DNA of 28,716 nucleotides, taken from an uncultured Bacteroides sp. GTDB taxonomy: Bacteria > Bacteroidota > Bacteroidia > Bacteroidales > UBA11471. The stretch's first letter is position 1. Every line of letters starts with the position of its first letter. Where the stretch lies: NCBI GenBank assembly GCA_905210875.1, contig CAJLYN010000005.1:1-28716 (forward strand), written 5' to 3'. This document shows, one piece after another, positions 10,571-18,998 of this stretch. The notes beneath the pieces were generated by a model. It saw only the letters and a program-made list of their open reading frames with translations. It was not told the DNA's origin and ran no database searches. A program made the position numbers and the translations under genes.

Positions 10571-11110
10571 TTATTTCTTTTGTCGTGAGTAAATGCGCCG
10601 CAATGTGTTCTTCCGTGTTGTCAGGAACGCGGGAGAGTAGAACGACGTTGTCGTATTTTCCAAATAAAATTTCAGCTCGGCCAGCAGGTCGGGCTCCTCT
10701 TTCCCGAGAGAAAAGGTCATCTTCATGCAGAGAACCTGTGCTGCTGCTTTTTCCTGTGGCAACAACATGTGCTCGATGCAGTAGTTGTAGAGCCTTACGG
10801 GGAATACCGACGGCCGGGGCAATCGGTAGAGAATTGAAAGCAACAGCCTTCGGGTACCGTCGTGGCGGCACCCGAAGAGCTTTTGCTCGAAAGTGTCCCG
10901 ATAGGGTAGAAGCGGGAGCCCGCTTCTGTCGACCAGTCGCTCGCATGCCCATGCAGCCCGCCAGGCTACCCGGGAGTCGGGGTCGTCGATGAGTTGCACC
11001 AGCCGGGGGATATCGGTCGGATATTCTTCTACCGATGCGGCTATCTGGTCGACTACCCGGCGCGACAGCGACTGGGACAGCGTGGTACGCAGGTCGGCAA
11101 TGCGCTCCAT
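10571..11110 (-). CDS. HEAT-repeat-like protein of unknown function within the thiamin operon
   Basis: 179 residues from the ATG at 11110; a GTG one codon upstream is also possible. I do not recognise a named family. It looks all-helical, with repeated two-helix units such as RLVQLIDDPDSRVAWRAAW (about residues 36-54), typical of HEAT/ARM repeats, where the Asp-Pro-Asp turn followed by Arg-Val-Ala-Trp-Arg-Ala is characteristic. There is no signal peptide and no membrane segment. The C-terminus is basic (RRIYSRQKK). It begins 6 bases after the thiC stop and ends 12 bases before thiH, so it is translated from the thiamin message. HEAT proteins usually act as binding scaffolds, so a chaperone or assembly role for ThiC or ThiH is conceivable, but that is only inference from position. 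Confidence 0.8.
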   Translation of the reverse strand: MERIADLRTTLSQSLSRRVVDQIAASVEEYPTDIPRLVQLIDDPDSRVAWRAAWACERLVDRSGLPLLPYRDTFEQKLFGCRHDGTRRLLLSILYRLPRPSVFPVRLYNYCIEHMLLPQEKAAAQVLCMKMTFSLGKEEPDLLAELKFYLENTTTSFYSPAFLTTRKNTLRRIYSRQKK

Positions 11111-11116
11111 CACGTT

Positions 11117-12823
<1,707 letters not shown>

Positions 12824-13594
12824 TTAGTCAAGGAAAGAGGTGAGGGGGCTGCTGGCGATGGCGTGGGCACACTGTGCGCCGAGGCCGGCTTCGTAGGCCC
12901 GTCGGCCGGCGATGACGGCCTCTTTGAATGCAATCGCCATCTCTACCGGGTTGCCGGCTACGGCGATGGCCGTGTTCACGAGAACGGCGTCGGCACCCAT
13001 CTCCATGGCTTCGGCGGCGTGCGAGGGGGCACCTATGCCGGCGTCGACCACGACAGGTACGCGACTTTCGGCAATAATGATTTCTAGCAGGTCGCGGGTG
13101 CGCAATCCCTTATTGGTACCGATGGGGGCTCCCAGCGGCATGACCGTGGCCGCACCGGCCTCTTCGAGTCGCTTGCACAGTACGGGGTCGGCCTGTATGT
13201 AGGGCAACACGACAAAGCCCATCTTTACCAGCTCTTCGGTAGCTTTCAGGGTCTCTACCGGGTCGGGGAGCAGATACTTGGGGTCGGGGTGAATTTCGAG
13301 TTTGATAAAGTTGGTACCGAAAGCCTCACGGGCCAGTTGGGCGGCGAGTACGGCCTCTTCGGCGTTGCGTACCCCGGAGGTGTTGGGCAGTAGTTGTATG
13401 CTCTCTTTGCGTATGTGGGCGAGAATGTCGTCTTGCTGGGGAGCGTCCATGTCGACACGTTTCATGGCGACGGTTACCATTTCCGACTCCGATGCGAGAA
13501 TGGCTTGTTGCATCAGGTCGTTTGAACTGAATTTGCCGGTTCCGACAAACAGACGGGAGTTGAATTCCCGTCCTCCGATAATCAGTTTACTCAT
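12824..13594 (-). CDS. thiG: Thiazole synthase ThiG
   Basis: 256 residues, the standard length. ThiG forms the thiazole phosphate ring from deoxyxylulose 5-phosphate, 2-iminoacetate (from ThiH) and sulfur delivered by ThiS thiocarboxylate. The Schiff-base lysine is Lys98 in [10 protein letters not shown]. The phosphate-binding part of the TIM barrel is seen as [19 protein letters not shown] and [10 protein letters not shown]. The start overlaps the end of thiE by 8 bases, suggesting translational coupling, and thiC follows after 12 bases. All its partners (ThiS, ThiF, ThiH) are in the same operon. Confidence 0.97.
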   Translation of the reverse strand: MSKLIIGGREFNSRLFVGTGKFSSNDLMQQAILASESEMVTVAMKRVDMDAPQQDDILAHIRKESIQLLPNTSGVRNAEEAVLAAQLAREAFGTNFIKLEIHPDPKYLLPDPVETLKATEELVKMGFVVLPYIQADPVLCKRLEEAGAATVMPLGAPIGTNKGLRTRDLLEIIIAESRVPVVVDAGIGAPSHAAEAMEMGADAVLVNTAIAVAGNPVEMAIAFKEAVIAGRRAYEAGLGAQCAHAIASSPLTSFLD

Positions 13595-14216
13595 AGCTGT
13601 TTTTATTTATACAATTGATGATTTTCTGTGTCTCTTCTATGGGGTTGGCTGCCCGCAGAATGGTTCCCGACAGGGCAATGCCCGAGATGCCTGTGGCCAT
13701 CAGGGCCGGAATGTCGTCGAGTTCGATACCTCCGATGGCGACAATGGGCAGCAAGTATCCCCGCTCGCGGCATTGTTGCAGGATATGATGGTAGCCTTCG
13801 ATACCCAGAATGGGGCTGAGTTTTTTCTTGGTCTGGGTAAAGCGGAAGGGGCCCAGCCCTATGTAGTTTACACCGCTGGCCACCAGATGGTCGATGTCGT
13901 CAATGGTGTTGGCAGTCCCGCCGATGATGGCCTTGTCGCCGAGCAGGCGCCGGGCTTCGGCCGGCGGCATATCGTTCTTGCCCAGATGCACGCCGTCGGC
14001 TTTAATGGCATTAACGAGTTCAACCTTGTCGTCGAGAATGAGGGTGGCTCCGTAGTGATTGCAGAGGGTGCGCAGGCGATGGCCTACGGCCAGTATGGTG
14101 TCGTCATCGGCCTCTTTCATGCGCAACTGTATCCAGCGGCAGCCGCCTTCGAGAGCGGACCGGGCCGATGTGTAGTAGTCGTATCGTTCGTTGGTGTGTG
14201 TGATAAATTGCAGCAT
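13587..14216 (-). CDS. thiE: Thiamine-phosphate synthase ThiE
   Basis: 209 residues. It joins HMP diphosphate and thiazole phosphate to give thiamin phosphate. Family residues are present: the pyrophosphate-binding QLRxK at 30-34, [10 protein letters not shown] (59-68) with the Mg-binding Asp, GVHLGKND (75-82), GTANT (100-104), GPFRFTQTK (122-130) and IVAIGG near residue 165. It is the better of the two ThiE-like proteins here and so is called the true ThiE. The gene overlaps thiG by 8 bases and lies 12 bases after the TenI-like gene. Confidence 0.94.
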   Translation of the reverse strand: MLQFITHTNERYDYYTSARSALEGGCRWIQLRMKEADDDTILAVGHRLRTLCNHYGATLILDDKVELVNAIKADGVHLGKNDMPPAEARRLLGDKAIIGGTANTIDDIDHLVASGVNYIGLGPFRFTQTKKKLSPILGIEGYHHILQQCRERGYLLPIVAIGGIELDDIPALMATGISGIALSGTILRAANPIEETQKIINCINKNSYE

Positions 14217-14228
14217 GGTAATCTCTCT

Positions 14229-14819
14229 TTACGGGTGAAGGTATGCCGTCAGCTGCTGCATGCGGCGTTTTATTTTCTCGGGCGATGTCTCTTCCCACAG
14301 GTAGCCGAGCATGGCAGCGCCACCGAATCCCCATTCTTGCAGTTGGGGCAGCCGTTCGGGGGTGATGCCGCCAAGGGCATAGACGTGCCGGTCGATGATG
14401 CCTTCGCTGCCGGCACGGCGCAATGTCTCGGCGGGGAATGCTGCGCTGTATCCTTTTTTGGAAAGGCTGTCGAAGATGGGGCTCAGAAAGCAGTAGTCGA
14501 CATCGTGGGCCTGCCTCACTTCTTCGAGCGAGTGGCAGGAGCGACCTGTTGTACCGCAATAGGAAGCTGGTGGCAGCGGATTGCGACGGTTGAGGTGCAG
14601 TCCGCCCACGGCAAAGGTGTCGGCCAGTTCGAAGTGGTCGTGCAGAATGAGGCGAGAATGGTATTTCTCGGGTATCTGGTGCAGGAGGGTGGCGATTTCG
14701 TTGGACAAATATCCCGGTTTGCGTATGTGCATTTGGTCAAGGCCGCATTCGAGCAGGAGAGCTATCAAGTCGGGCTCCCCGTCAAATATCGTTTCGGTTG
14801 TAATGCCTATTAGTTTCAT
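14229..14819 (-). CDS. TenI-like ThiE paralog, probable thiazole tautomerase
   Basis: 196 residues from the ATG at 14819; an in-frame ATG at 14966 would put the start across the terminator and into thiS, and its extra residues look non-coding. It has the ThiE/TenI barrel fold signals (MHIRKP at 30-35, LHDHFELA at 59-66, GGLHLN at 72-77, YALGGI at 147-152) but lacks the QLRxK pyrophosphate site of ThiE. It keeps His96 in GRSCHSLEE, matching the catalytic His122 segment of Bacillus TenI (HSLEE), the enzyme that aromatises the ThiG product. SPIFDSLSKKGY replaces the ThiE GP(x)TxTK loop. I infer a thiazole tautomerase; a second ThiE is the alternative. It starts only 15 bases after the terminator stem that follows thiS. 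Confidence 0.85.
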   Translation of the reverse strand: MKLIGITTETIFDGEPDLIALLLECGLDQMHIRKPGYLSNEIATLLHQIPEKYHSRLILHDHFELADTFAVGGLHLNRRNPLPPASYCGTTGRSCHSLEEVRQAHDVDYCFLSPIFDSLSKKGYSAAFPAETLRRAGSEGIIDRHVYALGGITPERLPQLQEWGFGGAAMLGYLWEETSPEKIKRRMQQLTAYLHP

Positions 14820-14824
14820 GTGTT

Positions 14825-14870
14825 TAAAAAGAAAAAAGCCCGGTTCCCGGAGTAAAGAGAACCGGGCTTT
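14825..14870 (-). terminator. Intrinsic terminator between thiS and the rest of the operon
   Basis: Read on the minus strand, a perfect 12-base stem (AAAGCCCGGTTC with GAACCGGGCTTT) and a 12-base loop are followed by a U-rich tract (TTTCTTTTT). It starts 26 bases after the thiS stop and ends a few bases before the TenI-like ATG. On the plus strand the stem is followed by ACAAAAA, so the direction is minus. Confidence 0.88.
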
Positions 14871-14895
14871 ACAAAAATTTTCAGTGAAAGAATCA

Positions 14896-15096
14896 TTAGC
14901 CTCCGCAGGCGGCGTGAATAACGGTAACCTTATCGTTGTTCGATAAGAACGTTTCCGCCCATTCATCTTTACTGATAATCCGGTTGTTTACGGCGACGGC
15001 GATACCTTCAGGGCTGATACTTTGCCCTAAAAGCAACTCTTTGAGAGTGACCCTGCTGCCAACACAGATTTCCTGACGATTTAAAAACACTTTCAT
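14896..15096 (-). CDS. thiS: Sulfur carrier protein ThiS
   Basis: 66 residues from the ATG at 15096 (MKVFLNRQEI), a typical ThiS length; an earlier in-frame ATG would overlap thiD by 46 bases and add unlike residues. It has a ubiquitin-like fold and ends in the required Gly-Gly (HAACGG), which ThiF adenylates and which then carries sulfur as a thiocarboxylate to ThiG. The middle segment (SISPEGIAVAVNNRIIS) is the conserved ThiS core. It follows thiD by 5 bases and is followed by the strong terminator at 14825-14870. Its base composition, like that of thiD, looks lower in GC than the thi genes downstream of the terminator. Confidence 0.95.
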   Translation of the reverse strand: MKVFLNRQEICVGSRVTLKELLLGQSISPEGIAVAVNNRIISKDEWAETFLSNNDKVTVIHAACGG

Positions 15097-15101
15097 ATGA
15101 A

Positions 15102-15959
15102 TTATTCCAAGTTTAAGGTTTCTGAGATTTCGGTCGGATGGGCACATAGGGCAACGGGCGCGAAGAAATGATTTATAGGCCCGTGTCCTTTTCCGACAGT
15201 AACGTCGGCACCCGATTTCAATCCATCGTAAACATATTTCTTGGCAAGAGAAACGGCGGTCTCGATGTCGCGGCCCAGTGCCAAATAAGAGGCAATGGCC
15301 GAGGAGAGTGTGCAGCCGGTTCCATGTGTATTTGTAGTGTCTATTTTTTGAGCCGAGAATTTATGGGGCGTTTGGTCTGTGGTGAACAATATGTCGCACA
15401 TCTCTTGTTGGCGAAGATGTCCTCCTTTGATGAGTACGGCCCGACAACCATATTGGAGGAGTACCTCTCCGGCGCGATACATATCGGACTCGTTGTCGAT
15501 GGGTATGCCCGAGAGGAGGGAGGCCTCGTCGGTATTGGGCGTAATGAGAGTTGATCGTGGAAAGAGCATCTCTTTTATGGTGGTTACCATATTATCTTCG
15601 CCATATAATCGGTGGCCGCTGGTCGATACCAAGACCGGGTCGAGGATTATAAATCGGGGGGAATATTTGTCCAGAATGTCAATGATCGCTCTGATGTGGT
15701 GCGATGAGAAAAGCATACCTATTTTTGTTGCATCGCACGAAATGTCGGAGAGTACGGCTTCGAGTTGTGCTTTTACGATGTGGGGCGAAATAGCTTGTAT
15801 ATCGGTTACACCACAAGTATTTTGCGCTGTAACGGCTGTGATGACAGACATTCCATATACGCCTAGTGCCGACATGGTTTTGAGGTCGGCTTGGATACCG
15901 GCACCTCCGCTGCTGTCTGAGCCTGCAATAGTAAGGCAAGTGGGATAATGATTGACCAT
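15102..15959 (-). CDS. thiD: Hydroxymethylpyrimidine (phosphate) kinase ThiD
   Basis: 285 residues, slightly longer than the common 266. It phosphorylates HMP and HMP phosphate to HMP diphosphate, the pyrimidine substrate of ThiE. The ribokinase-like fold shows [19 protein letters not shown] at 10-28 (substrate site), GDP-type lid segments, LITPNTDEA near 138-146, and the anion-hole motif HGTGC ending at Cys216 ([13 protein letters not shown]). The C-terminal 20 residues (after GPINHFF) are an extension without a known role. It is the first gene behind the TPP riboswitch and is followed by thiS after 5 bases. Confidence 0.96.
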   Translation of the reverse strand: MVNHYPTCLTIAGSDSSGGAGIQADLKTMSALGVYGMSVITAVTAQNTCGVTDIQAISPHIVKAQLEAVLSDISCDATKIGMLFSSHHIRAIIDILDKYSPRFIILDPVLVSTSGHRLYGEDNMVTTIKEMLFPRSTLITPNTDEASLLSGIPIDNESDMYRAGEVLLQYGCRAVLIKGGHLRQQEMCDILFTTDQTPHKFSAQKIDTTNTHGTGCTLSSAIASYLALGRDIETAVSLAKKYVYDGLKSGADVTVGKGHGPINHFFAPVALCAHPTEISETLNLE

Positions 15960-16036
15960 ATTCTCAGATGTTTTTCTCGAGGAGTTCCGGAATATGGGTC
16001 AAAAGCTATTCGCGAGATATTTTGGTTTGCTTCTCT

Positions 16037-16118
16037 CTATGAACAAATTCCTTCTCGGCATTACCCGGGCAGGTTCATAGGGTGTAATCTCAGCCATTCC
16101 GGCACCCCTTTTGTTTCT
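16037..16118 (-). ncRNA. TPP riboswitch (THI element) upstream of thiD
   Basis: The minus strand carries the conserved aptamer parts in order: GGGGTGCC (16108-16101), GGCTGAGAT (16095-16087), ACACCC, TGAACCTG and GGGTAATGCCG, then AAGGAA. Closing stem P1 can form between 16110-16115 and 16042-16047. Binding of thiamin diphosphate should lower expression of the thi operon. The 3' strand of P1 overlaps GTTCATAG (16044-16037), which is perfectly complementary to CTATGAAC (16080-16073) inside the aptamer core, giving a possible alternative fold. I see no U-tract terminator between the aptamer and the thiD ATG, so control may be translational. About 77 bases separate the aptamer from the start codon. 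Confidence 0.95.
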
Positions 16119-16122
16119 TCGA

Positions 16123-16130
16123 CAAAAATA
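16123..16130 (-). promoter_or_regulatory. Predicted -7 box of the thiamin operon
   Basis: The minus strand reads TATTTTTG, matching TAnnTTTG. It would start transcription near 16117, directly at the 5' edge of the TPP aptamer, which supports it. No clear -33 TTG is seen. Confidence 0.6.
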
Positions 16131-16197
16131 ATCAATAATATTTATTTTACGCTATTCTTCTCATAAAAAATCGTATGAATAAATTCTTTATCGAGAA

Positions 16198-16236
16198 ACA
16201 AAAAACGAGACACAAATCTCCCGATTTATGTCTCGC
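16198..16236 (-). terminator. Intrinsic terminator after the sigma-factor operon
   Basis: On the minus strand CGAGACATAAATC pairs with GATTTGTGTCTCG (one G-U) around a short loop and is followed by TTTTTTG. It lies 51 bases after the stop of the 243-residue lipoprotein gene and separates this operon from the thi promoter. Confidence 0.88.
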
Positions 16237-16286
16237 CACGCTTTTACTGGAAAAAAGTCTGTATAGTTAATGTCTGAAAAGAGTTT

Positions 16287-17018
16287 TTAATCGGTGAACT
16301 TGGTAGACATTGTATAGATGTATCCACCCAAATCTTGTTTCCATACCGAAGTAAATCCCGAATGCGATACACTGCGATACAGCAAAGTGATACTCGTAAT
16401 GTTTGACGGATAATCGGGCAATTCAAAGGTATACCATTCATCTCGTGTTTCTCCCGACCGTTCAGCTCCTTCGTACGCAATGATAAGCGTGTCGGTGCTC
16501 ATTCCCATATAGTTGGGGTCAGCGGGAATATTTTTCTGTATCAGTTTTACACTGCCTTCCCCGGCATAGAGTCTGACATTCATCGTCAACATATTGGGGG
16601 TAATGTCGGTTCCGGTGGTAACAAACGGCTGGGCGATGGCACGCAGTGTGTCGGTAGCTTTAAAGTCGAATTCTGTGGGAAAGCCTTCGGTATAATCACT
16701 GATACCCCATGTGGCAATGTTTGAGAAGGCGGCCTCATAAATACCTTGGGCTTCGGCATTGGCAGTCTGGTTGTCCCAGTCGATGGTGTAGTATACCATG
16801 GCGCGGGCTATACTGTCGTTGAGTGTGGGAATGCCGGCTCCTGTGATGTTGAGGTTAATTTCGTCAAGTCGTATACACGGTGTGTTGTTGAGGGTAAGTA
16901 TGGTCCCTGTTCCATACGAGGTAGTCATGTTGCCTTTGTCGCCGAGACAGCTGTTCAAGCTGCATATAGTGAGTACGGTAAAGGCTGTCAACAGAAGTGT
17001 TTGCTTGGTCTTTCTCAT
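16287..17018 (-). CDS. Predicted lipoprotein of the sigma-factor operon, unknown function
   Basis: 243 residues. It has a signal peptide with lipobox SLNSC (lipidated Cys24), followed by LGDKGNMTT. The rest is a soluble, strand-rich domain. It loosely recalls Bacteroidetes NigD-like lipoproteins in size, setting and a C-terminal half of alternating strands, but I cannot point to a decisive motif, so I leave it unnamed. There are no enzyme motifs. It starts 19 bases after the barrel/anti-sigma gene and ends 51 bases before a strong terminator, making it the third and last gene of the unit with the ECF sigma factor. By position it may be a cell-envelope partner of that module. Confidence 0.82.
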   Translation of the reverse strand: MRKTKQTLLLTAFTVLTICSLNSCLGDKGNMTTSYGTGTILTLNNTPCIRLDEINLNITGAGIPTLNDSIARAMVYYTIDWDNQTANAEAQGIYEAAFSNIATWGISDYTEGFPTEFDFKATDTLRAIAQPFVTTGTDITPNMLTMNVRLYAGEGSVKLIQKNIPADPNYMGMSTDTLIIAYEGAERSGETRDEWYTFELPDYPSNITSITLLYRSVSHSGFTSVWKQDLGGYIYTMSTKFTD

Positions 17019-17037
17019 ATTTGTCGATTTTTTCTTG

Positions 17038-18315
17038 TTAAAATTTGGTCCTGAGTCCTAAATGGAAAGCAAAATTTATGGGTTTGTCTTTCCATAAGTT
17101 CTCTATATTTTTATTGCCATTATCGAAGAAGTAAGCCACAGCCGGCTCGGCATAGAGATCGAAGTGGCGTGAGATGATATAGCTCACACCCAGTTTCAAG
17201 TGGGCCGACCACTGTACGCGGTGATCTCTGATATTCTCGGTGTAAGTGCTGTATGCCAGTTGGCTGTATGTATCATCGGTTCGCCGGCCGTATATATTGA
17301 AGTCCATTTGGGGCCCAGCCGATACGTAGAAACTAAAAAGTCTCGTGTTGAAGAAACGGTAACGTGCCAGCAGAGGAATGCCCAGGTAGTGCAGCTCTTG
17401 TTTCCCTTCGCGTTGCAGAGTCTCTGTTTTGTAGTCTGAGCGAAGGAAGGTGTAAACCAATCCGCTTTCAATACCCCAATGTGAGCCGAACTGTTTTTCG
17501 ACGGTGATGCCTACCGAGATAGGGACTTTGTGCCGGTATTTCAGTATGGAGCCCTCTTCGGCATAATAGAGGCTGCTCCTTGTCATGCGAGTGTCTTGCG
17601 CATACTGGTTAGCCGATATGGCATTGGTGGAAGAAAGGCTTAGTGCATAGGATGAATTGAATCCTTCGGTCGAATTCTTTCGCGCCGTTGTGGCCAAAGC
17701 ATAGTGCGTGTTTGATGTAGATGAAGCATATGTGCGGGAACTTGTCGGAGCATCTTTCTTAGTATCTTCATTTTCTTCATCTGCCTTGATGGCACGTTCT
17801 TTCCCGTCGTTTATCTCCATGGTTGTCTCATTAGCGTCATGCCCTGGATAAGATTGAGACGATGGTGAGATTGTTGGGGCTACGTTTGTATTCGAAGGTT
17901 CTGCTTCTTTGGTGTCGGCAAGCAACTCGATTTGTCGTATCCCTTCGGTATGCGTCGGAACACTTACTTCATGTCCTTCTTGGGGTGGAACTTGAGCTTC
18001 GGCGTTGAAATATTCTTTATCGTTTTGTTGACTGGCAGTGTGTGACTTGTCGTGTTGAGGCTTGGCCACGGAATCAGCAGCTGCCTGTTCGGCAACAATA
18101 TTGGGGGCGGAGTGAGGCGACAACAATAGGTAACCCGCCAGGAAACATACCGAGACAAATGCGGCTGCCGCTGCGTAACGGGCATACTTCTTCCAAACAG
18201 ATACGCTCGGCTTCTGCCTTGGCAGCCTGCGCTCTATCTCATCCCAAAGGCCTGAGGGTACATCAACCTCGTGGTCTTTCAGTTTCGATTGTATGATTTT
18301 GTCTGTCTGTTTCAT
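17038..18315 (-). CDS. Anti-sigma-like membrane protein with C-terminal outer-membrane beta-barrel domain
   Basis: 425 residues with three parts. (1) Residues 1-45 are a hydrophilic N-terminus (DVPSGLWDEIERRLP), the kind found at the cytoplasmic end of Bacteroidetes anti-sigma-like proteins. (2) A single membrane helix lies at about 47-66 (AAAAAFVSVCFLAGYLLL). A polar linker follows to about 240, rich in Ser, Thr, Asn and Glu. (3) Residues about 260-425 alternate aromatic and polar residues in strand-like stretches, with LGIPLLARYRF, FYVSAGPQMDF and LYAEPAVAYFF, and end in LGLRTKF, matching OMP beta-barrel (PorT-like) domains whose last residue is an aromatic Phe. It follows the ECF sigma gene by 24 bases. 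I infer a regulator linking envelope state to the sigma factor. The topology is a prediction. Confidence 0.82.
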   Translation of the reverse strand: MKQTDKIIQSKLKDHEVDVPSGLWDEIERRLPRQKPSVSVWKKYARYAAAAAFVSVCFLAGYLLLSPHSAPNIVAEQAAADSVAKPQHDKSHTASQQNDKEYFNAEAQVPPQEGHEVSVPTHTEGIRQIELLADTKEAEPSNTNVAPTISPSSQSYPGHDANETTMEINDGKERAIKADEENEDTKKDAPTSSRTYASSTSNTHYALATTARKNSTEGFNSSYALSLSSTNAISANQYAQDTRMTRSSLYYAEEGSILKYRHKVPISVGITVEKQFGSHWGIESGLVYTFLRSDYKTETLQREGKQELHYLGIPLLARYRFFNTRLFSFYVSAGPQMDFNIYGRRTDDTYSQLAYSTYTENIRDHRVQWSAHLKLGVSYIISRHFDLYAEPAVAYFFDNGNKNIENLWKDKPINFAFHLGLRTKF

Positions 18316-18339
18316 TTTCCCGAGATTCCTTGCGGTCCT

Positions 18340-18864
18340 CTATATTTCGTTCAATCGTTTTTGCAGCCATTTTTTTGCCCGTGTCAGTTGAGAGCGCGAG
18401 GTGCTCTCTGTGATGCCGAGCATTTGGCCTATTTCTTTGTGGTTGTATCCTTCAATGACAAACAAGTTGAATACCGTTCTAAATCCGGCCGGCAACTCAG
18501 CAACCAATTCCATCAACTCGTCGGCCGACATTTGTTCTATTGTCGACGTGTCAATTTCCTGCATCGGCTCATTGTCGTCTAGGTCGACCGTCTCGCGCAG
18601 TACATCATTACGGCGCAAATATTCCAGTGCCGTGTTGACAAATATCCTTCTTATCCATCCTTCAAAAGAGCCATTGCCCGTGTAGCTGTCAATTGCCGTA
18701 AAAACTTTAATAAACCCTTCTTGCATCAGGTCTTGTGCCGTGTCGTAGTCGCGGCCATAACGCAAACATACCGCCATCATCTTGCGGGCATATTTGTCAT
18801 ACAGGGCACGTTGCGCCTGAGGGTTGTTTTTTCTGCAATTGTCGATTAGCTCTTTTTCTGTCAT
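18340..18864 (-). CDS. ECF-type RNA polymerase sigma factor (sigma-70 family)
   Basis: 174 residues from the ATG at 18864 (MTEKELIDNCRKNN), chosen because it matches the usual ECF N-terminus; an upstream ATG at 18936 adds 24 residues that overlap a palindrome. Region sigma-2 (about 20-88) includes ALYDKYARKMMAVCLRY, DLMQEGFIKVF (core binding) and GWIRRIFVNTALEYLRR (-10 recognition). Region sigma-4 (about 118-172) has LPAGFRTVFNLFVIEGYNHKEIGQMLGI followed by the helix STSRSQLTRAKKWLQ. It heads an operon with the anti-sigma-like barrel protein and a lipoprotein, so it is probably held inactive by the neighbour until an envelope signal arrives. No clear promoter box is seen upstream; such operons are often self-activated through a non-housekeeping box. 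Confidence 0.95.
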   Translation of the reverse strand: MTEKELIDNCRKNNPQAQRALYDKYARKMMAVCLRYGRDYDTAQDLMQEGFIKVFTAIDSYTGNGSFEGWIRRIFVNTALEYLRRNDVLRETVDLDDNEPMQEIDTSTIEQMSADELMELVAELPAGFRTVFNLFVIEGYNHKEIGQMLGITESTSRSQLTRAKKWLQKRLNEI

Positions 18865-18894
18865 ACGGAGGGGTGGCAGGGCTATTTTTGACAA

Positions 18895-18934
18895 GCAGCT
18901 ATTAGTCAGATGTGAAAAACCGACTAATAGCTGC
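18895..18934. repeat. Perfect 13-bp inverted repeat in the sigma-factor leader
   Basis: GCAGCTATTAGTC (18895-18907) and its exact complement GACTAATAGCTGC (18922-18934) are separated by 14 bases. No U-tract follows on either strand, so it does not look like a terminator. It sits 30-70 bases before the sigma-factor ATG, where it could be an operator for a dimeric regulator or an mRNA hairpin. Confidence 0.8.
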
Positions 18935-18998
18935 ATGGTAAAGTAGATTTTTGAGGAGATTTATATCCTCTTGTGTTTTTTATGCTCTTTTTAAAGAT

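Noticed and set aside
14820..14966. Extended N-terminus of the TenI-like protein from an ATG at 14966
   Set aside because: It would run through the terminator hairpin and into the thiS coding region. The internal ATG at 14819 matches the family start.
18949..18990. Short inverted repeat GAGGA/TCCTC after the DUF1015 gene
   Set aside because: A 5-bp stem with a weak following tract; not enough for a terminator call.
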